Of a DNA stretch of 64,000 bases, positions 1 to 8,069 are shown piece after piece. The DNA lies in contig NZ_CP011412.1 in NCBI RefSeq assembly GCF_001007875.1, forward strand, positions 2,852,001-2,916,000. The letters run 5' to 3'. Source of the DNA: Sedimenticola thiotaurini (GTDB taxonomy: Bacteria > Pseudomonadota > Gammaproteobacteria > Chromatiales > Chromatiaceae). The notes under the pieces are model-generated. The model searched no databases. It saw only the letters and a program-made list of their open reading frames with translations, and had not been told where the DNA came from. The number at the start of each line of letters is the position of its first letter. Position 1 is the first letter of the stretch. Both the position numbers and the translations under genes were made by a program.

Positions 1-63
1 CCGCGCAAAACCCTCTACGACAAGATGAAGAAGTACGGCCTGGATAAAAGTAATTTCAAATAG
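1..63 (+). CDS. C-terminal end of a DctD/NtrC-family sigma-54 response regulator (partial)
   Basis: The window opens inside a gene; the last 20 residues and the stop codon are visible. The tail PRKTLYDKMKKYGL is the second half of the Fis-type helix-turn-helix that ends NtrC/DctD-family activators. Such proteins bind upstream sites and use their AAA+ domain to open promoters read by sigma-54 RNA polymerase. The assignment rests on this short tail plus context: the TRAP operon at 760-3841 has an exact -24/-12 promoter, so a DctD-type regulator next to it is the expected partner. The receiver and AAA+ domains lie outside the window, so NtrC or another relative remains possible. Confidence 0.7.
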   Translation, partial: PRKTLYDKMKKYGLDKSNFK

Positions 64-126
64 GGCGCTGCCTGCTCCACACATCAACCGACAGGATCGG
101 TTGCCGTGGGGCTTGGGCCAACAAAA

Positions 127-158
127 AAGGCGCAGCCCGCCGAAGCGGACCGCGCCTT
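127..158 (-). terminator. Intrinsic terminator downstream of the UspA gene
   Basis: AAGGCGC (127-133) pairs with GCGCCTT (152-158), and an inner CCGC/GCGG stem closes around CGAA. On the minus strand the stem is followed by a run of six T, so it terminates transcription coming from the universal stress protein gene. On the plus strand there is no T run. Confidence 0.75.
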
Positions 159-212
159 GTCGCCCCCATTGCCAACGGTTGCGCCTTGAAAGAGTGTTAG
201 CGGCAGCTTGAA

Positions 213-692
213 CTAACTCTTTACCGGTACGATCAAAACCGGTCGATCGGTCATATTGATCAGTTTTCTTGCAGTGGAGCCCAGCAGGGATGCACCGAAG
301 CTGTCATTGGTGTGGGTACCCATGACGATCAGATCCACATCGTGGGCGGCGGCATACTTGTTGATTTCGTCTGCAGGTCTGCCTGTAACCACGGTGACAT
401 CGGAAACCAGGTCTGAATCCTTACCCAACTCCTCGATATAGAATTTCTCCAGGCGCTGCTCCATCCTCCCGAGAATGCTCTTCAGTTCTTCATGTTCAAA
501 ATCCTCACTCATCTCGGGGACATAGAGCTCCAGCACCGCCATGCCGGTATTGCCGATCGGCTCCGCCACATGCAGCATGATGATCTTGGCCTGGTAATGC
601 TGTGCCAGGCTGATGGCGTGGCGAAATACCGGCCGCATATGTTTGCCCTGGTCGGTGGCGTAGAGAATGGTCTTGAATGTCGGGATGCTCAT
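213..692 (-). CDS. Universal stress protein, UspA family
   Basis: A single Usp domain of 159 residues, the usual size. Usp proteins are cytoplasmic dimers induced under starvation or stress; many bind ATP. The core strands are visible (KTILYATDQG at the start, KIIMLHV, VDLIVMGTH, PVLIVPV at the end). The nucleotide-binding signature G-2x-G-9x-G(S/T) is only partly kept: G125 and G138-S139 are present, but the second glycine is T128, so ATP binding is uncertain. It lies downstream of and in the same direction as the TRAP operon, 67 bp after dctM, so it may be cotranscribed; Usp genes or domains often accompany TRAP transporters. A terminator follows at 127-158. Confidence 0.92.
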   Translation of the reverse strand: MSIPTFKTILYATDQGKHMRPVFRHAISLAQHYQAKIIMLHVAEPIGNTGMAVLELYVPEMSEDFEHEELKSILGRMEQRLEKFYIEELGKDSDLVSDVTVVTGRPADEINKYAAAHDVDLIVMGTHTNDSFGASLLGSTARKLINMTDRPVLIVPVKS

Positions 693-720
693 GGCGTCAA
701 TCTCAATAGAGGTTGTGGAA

Positions 721-747
721 GGCGCAGGAGGTGATAGCTCCTGCGCC
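721..747 (-). other. Stem-loop between dctM and the UspA gene
   Basis: GGCGCAGGAG (721-730) and CTCCTGCGCC (738-747) form a perfect 10-bp stem with a 7-base loop, just after the dctM stop codon on the minus strand. There is no T run, so it is either a weak or factor-assisted terminator or a 3'-end protecting structure that separates transporter from stress-protein mRNA. Confidence 0.6.
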
Positions 748-759
748 GGTTTCCAGGTT

Positions 760-2118
760 TTACTTGGTGATGATCTCCGGACCCATCATCAGGGTGGGCA
801 GCCAGGTGGAGATCCAGGGCACATAGGTGACGATGATCAGGAACAGGAACATGATCGCCAGCCAGGGTGCCGCCGCCTTCACCACCCGCATCATGGACAT
901 GTGGGAGACACCGGCGGTTACGAACAGGTTGAGGCCAACCGGCGGCGTGATCATACCAATCTCCATGTTCACTACCATGATGATGCCGAGGTGAATCGGG
1001 TCGATCCCCAGGGTCATGGCGATCGGGAACACCAGGGGTGCCACGATAATCAGCAGACCGGAGGGTTCCATGAACTGGCCACCAATCAATAGCAGCACGT
1101 TCACCACGATCAGGAACATGATCGGCCCGAAGCCGGCGGAGAGCATGGCCTCGGTGATCATTTGCGGAATACGCTCTTCGGTCAGCACATGCTTGAGGAT
1201 CAGGGCGTTGGCGATGATGAACAGCAGCATGATGGTCAGCTTGCCCGCTTCGAACAGGGTATGCTTGGTATCCTTGTGCCAAAACACCGTGATCAGGCCG
1301 ACAAAAAAGTTGCTCCGGTTTTCGCCCGCCAGCGGTCCCATATCCTTGTAGATAAAGTTGGCGATAAAGAAGGCGTATACCGCTGCAACGGCAGCCGCTT
1401 CAGTGGGTGTGAAGATACCACCGTAGATACCGCCCAGGATGATCACAATCAGCATCAGGCCCCAACCGGCGTCCCGGGCCGAGGCAAATACCTCGCCCCA
1501 ACCGGCAAAGGGTTGGGACGGCAGGCCCTTGATGCGGGCCGCGATATAGATGCCGATCATCAGCATGATGCCGGCCAATGAACCGGGGATCACACCGGCC
1601 AGGAACATACGGCCCACCGACACATCGGTTGCTGCGGCGTAGACCACCATGACGATGGAGGGCGGTATCAGGATGCCCAGGGTACCGGCGTTACAGATCA
1701 CACCGGCGGCAAACTCCTTGGTGTATCCGGCGTTGACCATGCCGGCGATAACGATACTACCGATGGCCACCACGGTTGCCGGGGATGAACCCGACAGCGC
1801 GGCGAACATCATGCAGGCGAACACCGAGGCCATGGCCAGGCCACCCGGAAACCAGCCCACCACCGAGATGGCGAAACGGATGATGCGCCGTGCCACGCCG
1901 CCGGTAGACATGAAGCTGGAGGCCAGGATAAAGAACGGAATGGCCAACAGTGTGTAGTGTCCGGAGAAGGCGGAAAACAGGGTCTGTGCCACCGAGGCCA
2001 GAGAGGCGTCGGAGTGCATGAAGAGAAAAATCACACTGGAGAGGCCCAGGGAGATGGCGATCGGCACGCCGATCAGCATGAAGCCAACTACCATACCGAA
2101 GAGAATCAGAATATCCAT
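760..2118 (-). CDS. dctM: TRAP transporter large permease, DctM type
   Basis: A 452-residue, almost entirely hydrophobic protein with about 12 membrane segments, the expected form of the TRAP large (M) subunit, which carries the substrate and sodium path in the inner membrane. The N-terminus MDILILFGMVVGFMLIGVP and the later ATGTLGILIPPSIVMVVY-type block (here NAGTLGILIPPSIVMVVY) and ITPPVGLNLFVTAG are hallmarks of DctM. The start lies 2 bp after dctQ, so the two subunits are translationally coupled. With the DctP-like binding protein at 2840-3841 it should import C4-dicarboxylates such as succinate, fumarate or malate with sodium; the exact substrate is inferred from family only. Confidence 0.95.
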   Translation of the reverse strand: MDILILFGMVVGFMLIGVPIAISLGLSSVIFLFMHSDASLASVAQTLFSAFSGHYTLLAIPFFILASSFMSTGGVARRIIRFAISVVGWFPGGLAMASVFACMMFAALSGSSPATVVAIGSIVIAGMVNAGYTKEFAAGVICNAGTLGILIPPSIVMVVYAAATDVSVGRMFLAGVIPGSLAGIMLMIGIYIAARIKGLPSQPFAGWGEVFASARDAGWGLMLIVIILGGIYGGIFTPTEAAAVAAVYAFFIANFIYKDMGPLAGENRSNFFVGLITVFWHKDTKHTLFEAGKLTIMLLFIIANALILKHVLTEERIPQMITEAMLSAGFGPIMFLIVVNVLLLIGGQFMEPSGLLIIVAPLVFPIAMTLGIDPIHLGIIMVVNMEIGMITPPVGLNLFVTAGVSHMSMMRVVKAAAPWLAIMFLFLIIVTYVPWISTWLPTLMMGPEIITK

Positions 2119-2120
2119 GC

Positions 2121-2750
2121 TCAGTTCTCTCCCGCGTGATGGGTTGGGTGTTCACTGACCGCAGCTTCCGCTTCATGGCTGGCGATGATGGAGTCCTGCT
2201 CCCCCTTGATCACCTTCCAGGCCACTTCCAGAAAACGCAGGGTCAGCAGGCCCATGCCCAATGGCAAAGCGGCGTAGGGAATAAAGCGGGGCATCTTTTC
2301 GTAAAGTTCCCCCTCATTCAGCCAGGTGGCGAAAAACTGCAGGAAAGCGGGCATCGGCACGTCATTGGTCTCCAGGAAAGCGCGTTTGGTGGCAAAGGCA
2401 TACCAGTATTCCCAGGAGCCGATCAGCAGCAAAACAGCGAATGCCAGGCAGGCGGTAACCGATAACATGGCCATAATCCGCCGCGACTTGGGCGACACCA
2501 TGTTGATCACTACATCCACGCCGATGTGAAACTGTTTTTTGACACCGTAGGAGCAACCCATCAGTACCAGCCAGGCAAACAGAAACACCGTGGCTTCCAG
2601 AGCCCAGAGGATATTGTTATTAAACAGGTAACGGGCGATAACATTGGCAAAGGTGATCAGGGTCATGAGACCGAGGCAGACGGCGATCGCTGTCTCCTCT
2701 ATCTGGTCCATGGCTCTGGATAGTCGGGATGGGGGTAAGGGGTGCATCAC
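2121..2750 (-). CDS. dctQ: TRAP transporter small permease, DctQ type
   Basis: The 209-residue protein has four predicted membrane helices, starting with one near residues 20-40 (AVCLGLMTLITFANVIARYLF), the usual DctQ signature ending in N-V-x-x-R-Y. The W-A-x-E motif (ILWALEATVFLFAWLVLMG) opens helix 2. DctQ is the small membrane subunit needed for TRAP transport together with DctM. It is longer than a minimal DctQ because of a C-terminal cytoplasmic tail rich in Glu and Ala. The gene sits 89 bp after dctP, a gap filled by a strong stem-loop, and 2 bp before dctM. Confidence 0.93.
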   Translation of the reverse strand: MMHPLPPSRLSRAMDQIEETAIAVCLGLMTLITFANVIARYLFNNNILWALEATVFLFAWLVLMGCSYGVKKQFHIGVDVVINMVSPKSRRIMAMLSVTACLAFAVLLLIGSWEYWYAFATKRAFLETNDVPMPAFLQFFATWLNEGELYEKMPRFIPYAALPLGMGLLTLRFLEVAWKVIKGEQDSIIASHEAEAAVSEHPTHHAGEN

Positions 2751-2790
2751 AGCCTCCTCGAAGGCAGTTTAAGCCGGGGTTCTATCAAGT

Positions 2791-2820
2791 CCGGGCGACC
2801 GCCTGCTGGTGGTCGCCCGG
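2791..2820 (-). other. Intercistronic stem-loop between dctP and dctQ
   Basis: CCGGGCGACC (2791-2800) and GGTCGCCCGG (2811-2820) are a perfect 10-bp inverted repeat around a 10-base loop. It lies in the gap between the binding-protein gene and the permease genes and lacks a T run. Hairpins at this place in binding-protein operons commonly stabilise the upstream message so that the periplasmic protein is made in excess over the permease; that role is inferred here. Confidence 0.7.
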
Positions 2821-2839
2821 TGTTACGCGGAAAGGCTGC

Positions 2840-3841
2840 TTACTGCTTGTTGGACGCCATCGCTGCCTCGATCAGGTCAGCTCCGATATCGGCCTCAAAC
2901 TTTTTCCAGACCGGCTTCATGGCATCGACCCAGGCCTGACGCTGTTCCGGGGTCAGGGTGCGCACCACGCCACCGGCATCCTTGATCCGCTGCATCGCCT
3001 CAGCGTTGACCTTGGCGGATTCGGAGTTGCGTGCTTCGGTCACCTCTTTAAGAATCTGGGACAACTGCGCGCGGATATCAGCGGGCAGTCCTTCCCACCA
3101 CTCGTCGGAAGTCACCACCAGGTAGTCCAGAATACCGTGGTTACTGGCGGTTACACCGTCCTGTACTTCGAAGAACTTCTTACCGTAGATGTTGGACCAG
3201 CTGTTCTCCTGACCATCCACCACTTTGGTCTGCAGACCGCCGTACACCTCTTTGAAAGACATCTTCTGGGGGTTGGCACCAAGCTGGTTGAACTGGGCCA
3301 CCAGCACATCCGAGGCCATCACCCGGAACTTCAGTCCCCGGGCATCTTCCGGCTTGATCAGCGGCTTGTTGGCGGAGAGTTGCTTCATGCCATTGTGCCA
3401 GTAGGTCAGACCCAGCAGGCCCCGTCGCTTCATGGAGCTCTTCAATTTCTCACCGGCCGGTGAGTTCTGGAACCGGTCCACAGCATCCACATCCTCGAAC
3501 AGGAAGGGCAGATCAAAAATGCGGAACTTCTTGGTGAACTTCTCGAACTTGGAGAGTGAAGGGGCGGCCATCTGCACATCACCATTCAGCATGGCTTCCA
3601 ACACCTTGTCATCATCATAGAGAGTGGAGTTGGGGAACACCTGCATGCAGGCCTTGCCGTTCATCTCGGAGTTGACCCGGCTCTCCAGCAGGGAGGCGGC
3701 GATGCCCTTGGGATGTTTATCGGAATTGGTGACGTGGCTGAATTTGATGACGATTTCGCCGGGGTCACAGTTGGCAAAGGCGGTGGCTGACGAGATGGAG
3801 AGTGCTGCAGTAACGGCGAGGCCGATCAGAGCTTTGTGCAT
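2840..3841 (-). CDS. dctP: TRAP transporter substrate-binding protein, DctP family
   Basis: Periplasmic solute-binding subunit that captures the substrate and hands it to DctQM. I place the start at 3841: the ATG follows AGGAGG by 7 bases and begins a clear Sec signal peptide (HKALIGLAVTAALSISSATAFA). A longer reading back to 3946 would run through the -24/-12 promoter and is rejected. The 333-residue protein shows the DctP fold: IVIKFSHVTN at the start, the conserved LKFRVM block near the middle whose arginine binds the substrate carboxylate, and VDGQENSWSNIY. It is most like C4-dicarboxylate binding proteins. It is the first gene of a dctP-dctQ-dctM operon. Confidence 0.93.
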   Translation of the reverse strand: MHKALIGLAVTAALSISSATAFANCDPGEIVIKFSHVTNSDKHPKGIAASLLESRVNSEMNGKACMQVFPNSTLYDDDKVLEAMLNGDVQMAAPSLSKFEKFTKKFRIFDLPFLFEDVDAVDRFQNSPAGEKLKSSMKRRGLLGLTYWHNGMKQLSANKPLIKPEDARGLKFRVMASDVLVAQFNQLGANPQKMSFKEVYGGLQTKVVDGQENSWSNIYGKKFFEVQDGVTASNHGILDYLVVTSDEWWEGLPADIRAQLSQILKEVTEARNSESAKVNAEAMQRIKDAGGVVRTLTPEQRQAWVDAMKPVWKKFEADIGADLIEAAMASNKQ

Positions 3842-3930
3842 TGGATTCCTCCTGATTAGCATGTTTATCTTAGGTCCCTGCCGGTCACTGATAGAGACAG
3901 ATCGCGGGTCGAACCGGTCTTTTAAGGTTA

Positions 3931-3945
3931 GCAAAGGCGGTGCCA
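3931..3945 (-). promoter_or_regulatory. Sigma-54 (-24/-12) promoter of the dctPQM operon
   Basis: Read on the minus strand the site is TGGCAC-N5-TTGC, an exact match to the sigma-54 consensus, with GG at -24 and GC at -12. Transcription should start near 3919, giving a leader of about 78 bases before dctP. The adjoining DctD/NtrC-type gene at the window start would supply the required activator. Activator sites are expected further upstream (about 3980-4100), but I could not identify a convincing one. Confidence 0.85.
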
Positions 3946-4182
3946 ATTACTATTAAATCGGTGGTTGTCAGCTAACCTACTGATATACATGGATGTGGGG
4001 TGAAATCTGGAAAACGGCCTGATTGACCAAATGGGTAGAAATCCGCCCATCTGGCCGCCTGCTATGGTTGGCGATCCGCCAAAACCATGGTCTGAATGGG
4101 TGTTTAATGACGCTGATAGCCAGCAACATCCGGGCTCAGGGAAAATCCCGCTCCGCTTTAGTCAGTGGCGCGCTGCGGATGG

Positions 4183-4210
4183 TATACTCACGGGCCTCCT
4201 TACGGGAGGC
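4183..4210 (+). promoter_or_regulatory. Extended -10 promoter and 5'-leader hairpin of the FKBP gene
   Basis: TATACT at 4183-4188 preceded by TG forms an extended -10 element; no good -35 is seen. It is followed at once by GCCTCC (4194-4199) and GGAGGC (4205-4210), a 6-bp hairpin near the transcript's 5' end. The rest of the gap from 3946 to 4182 shows no gene. Confidence 0.45.
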
Positions 4211-4238
4211 TCTATTCACTCAAGCGGAGCAGTAAGTT

Positions 4239-4718
4239 ATGGCCAGCGAAGTCATCAAACCAGGAAAATTTGTCTCTCTCACCTACCACATTACCGACCT
4301 GGAAGGGAATGTGCTGGAGCAGAATGACATCCCGGTCAGCTATGTTCATGGCGGCGAGACCGAGTTGATCGGCAGCATGGACAAAGTGGTGGCCGGCAAA
4401 GGCGTCGGTGACGAAGTGGAGATGATCGTACCACCGGAAGATGGTTTCGGTGAGCATGATCCGGCGCTGACCTTCACCGACGATATCGAAAATGTGCCGC
4501 CCCAGTTTCGTCAGCTGGGAGCCGAGGTGCAGATGCAGAATGAAGATGGTGAGACCCGCACCTTCTACGTCAGCAAGATCGAAGACAACAAGCTGACCGT
4601 TGACGGGAATCACCCACTGGCGGGTAAGACCCTGAAAGTGATGATCAAGATTGTAGAAGTGCGTGACGCTACCATGGAAGATATGGCCCCGCCCACCGGT
4701 GGCTGTTCCATCAACTGA
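4239..4718 (+). CDS. SlyD-like FKBP-type peptidyl-prolyl isomerase
   Basis: The 159-residue protein catalyses cis-trans isomerisation of proline bonds and probably acts as a folding chaperone in the cytoplasm (no signal peptide). The first block VSLTYHITDLEGNVLEQ and the catalytic-site block GSMDKVVAGKGVGDE match the SlyD/FKBP family. The insert-in-flap chaperone domain spans roughly residues 75-125, and NHPLAGKTLKV marks the return to the FKBP core. Unlike E. coli SlyD it lacks the long His/Cys metal-binding tail, ending in TGGCSIN. It is followed after 44 bp by glmU on the same strand but has its own promoter-like element. Confidence 0.9.
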   Translation: MASEVIKPGKFVSLTYHITDLEGNVLEQNDIPVSYVHGGETELIGSMDKVVAGKGVGDEVEMIVPPEDGFGEHDPALTFTDDIENVPPQFRQLGAEVQMQNEDGETRTFYVSKIEDNKLTVDGNHPLAGKTLKVMIKIVEVRDATMEDMAPPTGGCSIN

Positions 4719-4762
4719 TCGGCACGTTGCCGAACAGCGCGCAATTTATAAGAGGGAGAGAT

Positions 4763-6127
4763 ATGAAGCTGGGTGTTGTGATCCTTGCAGCCGGACAGGG
4801 AACCAGGATGAAGTCCGCACAGCCGAAGGTGTTGCACCGCATCGCCGGACGACCGCTGGTTGGCCACGTGATCGATACGGCACGGGGGCTGGGTGCCGAC
4901 AAGGTGGCGGTGGTGTATGGTCATGGCGGCGATCTGGTCCGGCAGGCGATTGATGATCCCGCCCTGGTCTGGGCGGAGCAGGCGGAGCAACTGGGTACCG
5001 GCCACGCGGTTGAACAGGCGATGTTCGCCATGGCCGACATGGATCGGGTGCTGGTGCTTTATGGCGATGTGCCCCTCACTACCCAGACTACCCTGCACGG
5101 TCTGATAGAACAGGCCCGGGACAGTGCACTGGCCCTGCTCACCGTTACCCTGGACAACCCGGCCGGTTACGGCCGCATTGTGCGGGACGATGGCCGGGTG
5201 AAACGGATCGTGGAGCAGAAGGATGCGACCGAAGCCGAACTGCAGATCTGCGAAATCAACACCGGCATCCTGATTGCCGACCGGGCCCGGCTGGCCGACT
5301 GGCTCGACCGTCTGGATAGCAACAATGCCCAGGGCGAGTTCTACCTCACGGACATCGTCGCTATGGCGGTGGCGGAAGGGATCGAGGTGAAAACCGCCCA
5401 TCCGGCGGACGCCTTTGAAGTGGAAGGTGTGAATGACCGGGTACAGCTGGCGGCCCTGGAGCGCCGTTATCAACAGGTGCAGGCCGAACAGCTGATGCGC
5501 CAGGGCGTGACACTGCGCGATCCGGCCCGCTTCGACCTGCGCGGTCGCCTGCAGAGTGGCCAGGACGTGGAGCTGGACGTGAACGTGCTGATCGAGGGTG
5601 AGGTGACCCTGGGTAACGGTGTCCGGGTGGGCGCCAACACGGTGATCCGCAACAGCCGCATCGCCGATGGGGTCTGGATCAAGGAGAACTGTGTGATCGA
5701 GGATGCAGTGGTCGGTGCCGACTCCATTATCGGTCCCTTCGCCCGGCTGCGCCCCGCCACCACCCTGGCCGAGGGGGTGCACGTGGGCAACTTCGTGGAA
5801 CTGAAAAAGAGCGACGTGGCCGCCGGCAGCAAGATCAACCACCTCAGCTATATCGGCGATTGCAGTATCGGTCGCGCTGTGAATATCGGTGCCGGCACCA
5901 TCACCTGCAACTACGATGGCGTGAACAAGTTCCGCACCGTGATCGGTGACCACGCCTTTATCGGATCGGACACCCAGCTGGTGGCACCGGTTGAGGTGGG
6001 AGCCGGCGCCACCATCGGCGCGGGTTCCACCATCACCCGGGATACCCCGGCTGAGACCCTGACCCTGAGCCGCGCCAAGCAGGTCAGCCTGAAGGGTTGG
6101 AAACGACCGGAAAAGCAGGACAACTGA
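4763..6127 (+). CDS. glmU: Bifunctional GlmU: glucosamine-1-phosphate acetyltransferase / UDP-GlcNAc pyrophosphorylase
   Basis: It makes UDP-N-acetylglucosamine, precursor of peptidoglycan and lipopolysaccharide. The start at 4763 follows AGGGAG and begins MKLGVVILAAGQGTRM, the nucleotide-binding signature of the N-terminal uridyltransferase domain (about residues 1-230). The C-terminal half is a left-handed beta-helix acetyltransferase with hexapeptide repeats (LGNGVRVGANTVIRNSRI) and the acetyl-CoA region HLSYIGDCSIGRAVNIGAG. Its 454 residues are the usual length. glmS follows after 66 bp, so the two hexosamine enzymes form the classical glmU-glmS pair. Confidence 0.98.
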   Translation: MKLGVVILAAGQGTRMKSAQPKVLHRIAGRPLVGHVIDTARGLGADKVAVVYGHGGDLVRQAIDDPALVWAEQAEQLGTGHAVEQAMFAMADMDRVLVLYGDVPLTTQTTLHGLIEQARDSALALLTVTLDNPAGYGRIVRDDGRVKRIVEQKDATEAELQICEINTGILIADRARLADWLDRLDSNNAQGEFYLTDIVAMAVAEGIEVKTAHPADAFEVEGVNDRVQLAALERRYQQVQAEQLMRQGVTLRDPARFDLRGRLQSGQDVELDVNVLIEGEVTLGNGVRVGANTVIRNSRIADGVWIKENCVIEDAVVGADSIIGPFARLRPATTLAEGVHVGNFVELKKSDVAAGSKINHLSYIGDCSIGRAVNIGAGTITCNYDGVNKFRTVIGDHAFIGSDTQLVAPVEVGAGATIGAGSTITRDTPAETLTLSRAKQVSLKGWKRPEKQDN

Positions 6128-6193
6128 TTACCCAATCGATGTAGCGGGCGTCCTGATGACGCCGATGGAAGCGACAAAAAAGGAAAGCGAACT

Positions 6194-8020
6194 ATGTGTG
6201 GCATTGTGGGTGCCGTAGCCCGGCGAAACATTACCCCCATCCTGATTGAAGGTCTGCGTCGCCTGGAGTACCGGGGCTACGACTCCGCCGGAATCGCTAT
6301 TCGGGACAGCGCCGGCAGAATCCAGCGGATTCGTTCCGTGGGCAAAGTGGCCTCTTTGCAGCAGCGTATGGAGGAGAACCCTATCGAGGGTGAACTGGGT
6401 ATCGCCCACACCCGCTGGGCCACCCACGGCATGCCGGCTGAGCGCAACGCCCATCCCCACATGAGCGGTGAGCAGGTGGCGGTGGTGCACAACGGCATTA
6501 TCGAGAACCATGCCGAACTGCGTGAAGAGCTGATTGCCAAGGGCTACCGGTTCACCTCCGACACCGACACTGAAGTGATCGCCCACCTGATGGCGGATGC
6601 GGTGAAGGACGGTAATGATCTCTGTAATGCGTTCAAATCGGTGGTCAAGCGCCTAGTAGGTGCTTACTCCCTGGCGGTCGCCAGCCCCGATGATCCGGAC
6701 CGGATCGTAGTGGCCCGGGCCGGTTCGCCGCTGGTTGTCGGCCTGGGTGACGGGGAGAACTTTGTCGCCTCCGACGTGTTCGCCCTGCTCACTGAAACCC
6801 AGCGCTTTATCTTCCTGGAAGAGGGTGATCTGGCCGACGTGCGCCGCGAAGGGGTGCAGGTGTTCGACAGCGAAGGTAACCCGGTGGAACGGCCGGTGGT
6901 CTCATCCAAGCTGAACCCCACCGCTACCGACAAGGGCCCCTACCGTCACTACATGCTGAAGGAGATTTTCGAGCAGCCGGCCGTGGTGGCCGAGACCCTG
7001 GAGGGGCGCATCCACAAGGGACGCCTGCTGGAAGAGAGCTTCGGCTACGAAACCAAATCACTGCTGGACCGCACCAAGCGTATTCAGATCATCGCCTGCG
7101 GCACCTCCTATCACGCCGGCATGGTGGCCCGCTACTGGTTTGAAGAGATCGGTATCCCCTGCAACGTGGAAGTGGCCAGCGAATACCGCTACCGAAAATC
7201 GGTGGTATCGCCGGATACCCTGTTTGTCACCATCTCCCAGTCGGGTGAGACCGCCGATACCCTGGCCGCCCTGCGCGGCAGCCGGCAGCAGGGTTATATC
7301 GGCAGCCTGGTGATCTGCAATGTGCCGGAAAGCTCCCTGGTACGGGAGTCCGATGTGGCATTGATGACCCGTGCCGGCCCCGAGATCGGGGTCGCCTCCA
7401 CCAAGGCGTTCACCACCCAGCTGGTGGCCCTGCGCTTGCTGGTGTTGGCGCTGGCCCGTCGCCAGGGTGTCGATGCCGAACAGCTCAACACCTGGGTCGA
7501 AGAGCTGCACGCCCTGCCCCGCCAGATGGAAGTGGTGCTGAAACTGAATGACCAGATCGAGGAGATGGCCCAAGGTTTCGCTGAGCGCAGCCATGCCCTG
7601 TTCCTGGGTCGTGGCCCCTTCTACCCCATCGCCCTGGAAGGCGCCCTGAAACTGAAAGAGATCTCCTACATCCACGCGGAGGCCTACCCCGCCGGAGAAC
7701 TGAAACACGGTCCGCTGGCCCTGGTGGACGCCGAGATGCCGGTGGTCTGTGCCCTGCCCGATGACCCGCTGCTGGAGAAGGTGCTCTCCAACCTGCAGGA
7801 GGTACGGGCCCGGGGCGGCGAACTGTTCCTGTTCAGTGACAAGCGGGTAAAGATCGAACTGGATAACTACCAGAGCCTGACCCTGGACGACATCTGCCCC
7901 ACCACCGCCCCCATCGTCTACACCGTGCCGCTGCAGCTGCTCTCCTACCACGTCGCCCTGCTCAAGGGTACCGATGTGGACCAGCCCAGAAACCTGGCCA
8001 AATCGGTCACGGTGGAGTAG
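6194..8020 (+). CDS. glmS: Glutamine-fructose-6-phosphate aminotransferase (isomerizing)
   Basis: It converts fructose-6-phosphate and glutamine to glucosamine-6-phosphate, the first step toward UDP-GlcNAc. The 608 residues begin MCGIVGAV, so Cys2 becomes the N-terminal nucleophile of the glutaminase domain. RRLEYRGYDSAG follows, and two SIS domains carry CGTSYHAG and SQSGETADT. The C-terminus (PRNLAKSVTVE) is the region recognised by TnsD of Tn7-like elements, and an island with Tn7-like ends begins 24 bp after the stop codon. The antisense strand here gives the well-known false reading frame with YSTVTDLARF, which is not a gene. Confidence 0.98.
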   Translation: MCGIVGAVARRNITPILIEGLRRLEYRGYDSAGIAIRDSAGRIQRIRSVGKVASLQQRMEENPIEGELGIAHTRWATHGMPAERNAHPHMSGEQVAVVHNGIIENHAELREELIAKGYRFTSDTDTEVIAHLMADAVKDGNDLCNAFKSVVKRLVGAYSLAVASPDDPDRIVVARAGSPLVVGLGDGENFVASDVFALLTETQRFIFLEEGDLADVRREGVQVFDSEGNPVERPVVSSKLNPTATDKGPYRHYMLKEIFEQPAVVAETLEGRIHKGRLLEESFGYETKSLLDRTKRIQIIACGTSYHAGMVARYWFEEIGIPCNVEVASEYRYRKSVVSPDTLFVTISQSGETADTLAALRGSRQQGYIGSLVICNVPESSLVRESDVALMTRAGPEIGVASTKAFTTQLVALRLLVLALARRQGVDAEQLNTWVEELHALPRQMEVVLKLNDQIEEMAQGFAERSHALFLGRGPFYPIALEGALKLKEISYIHAEAYPAGELKHGPLALVDAEMPVVCALPDDPLLEKVLSNLQEVRARGGELFLFSDKRVKIELDNYQSLTLDDICPTTAPIVYTVPLQLLSYHVALLKGTDVDQPRNLAKSVTVE

Positions 8021-8044
8021 CACGGGCAGCCAATGGGCAACTGT

Positions 8045-8069
8045 TGTACGGAGAAAATAAAGTATTTAC
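8045..8069 (+). repeat. Left terminal inverted repeat of the glmS-associated island
   Basis: It begins TGTACGGAGAAAATAAAG and matches the reverse complement of 19169-19193 at 19 of 25 positions (16 of the first 19). A second similar AT-rich block (CTGGAAAATAAGG) follows within 20 bp, as might be expected of multiple transposase-binding sites, though I could not define a regular array. Confidence 0.6.

Noticed and set aside
2729-3463. 244-codon plus-strand frame opposite dctP
   Set aside because: Antisense to a certain gene with signal peptide and promoter; typical shadow frame of GC-rich coding DNA.
3842-3946. N-terminal extension of dctP to 3946
   Set aside because: It would translate through the sigma-54 promoter and displace the signal peptide from the N-terminus.
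4610-5953. 447-codon minus-strand frame opposite glmU
   Set aside because: Its composition (His/Val/Asp-rich low-complexity) is typical of antisense translation; glmU is complete on the plus strand.
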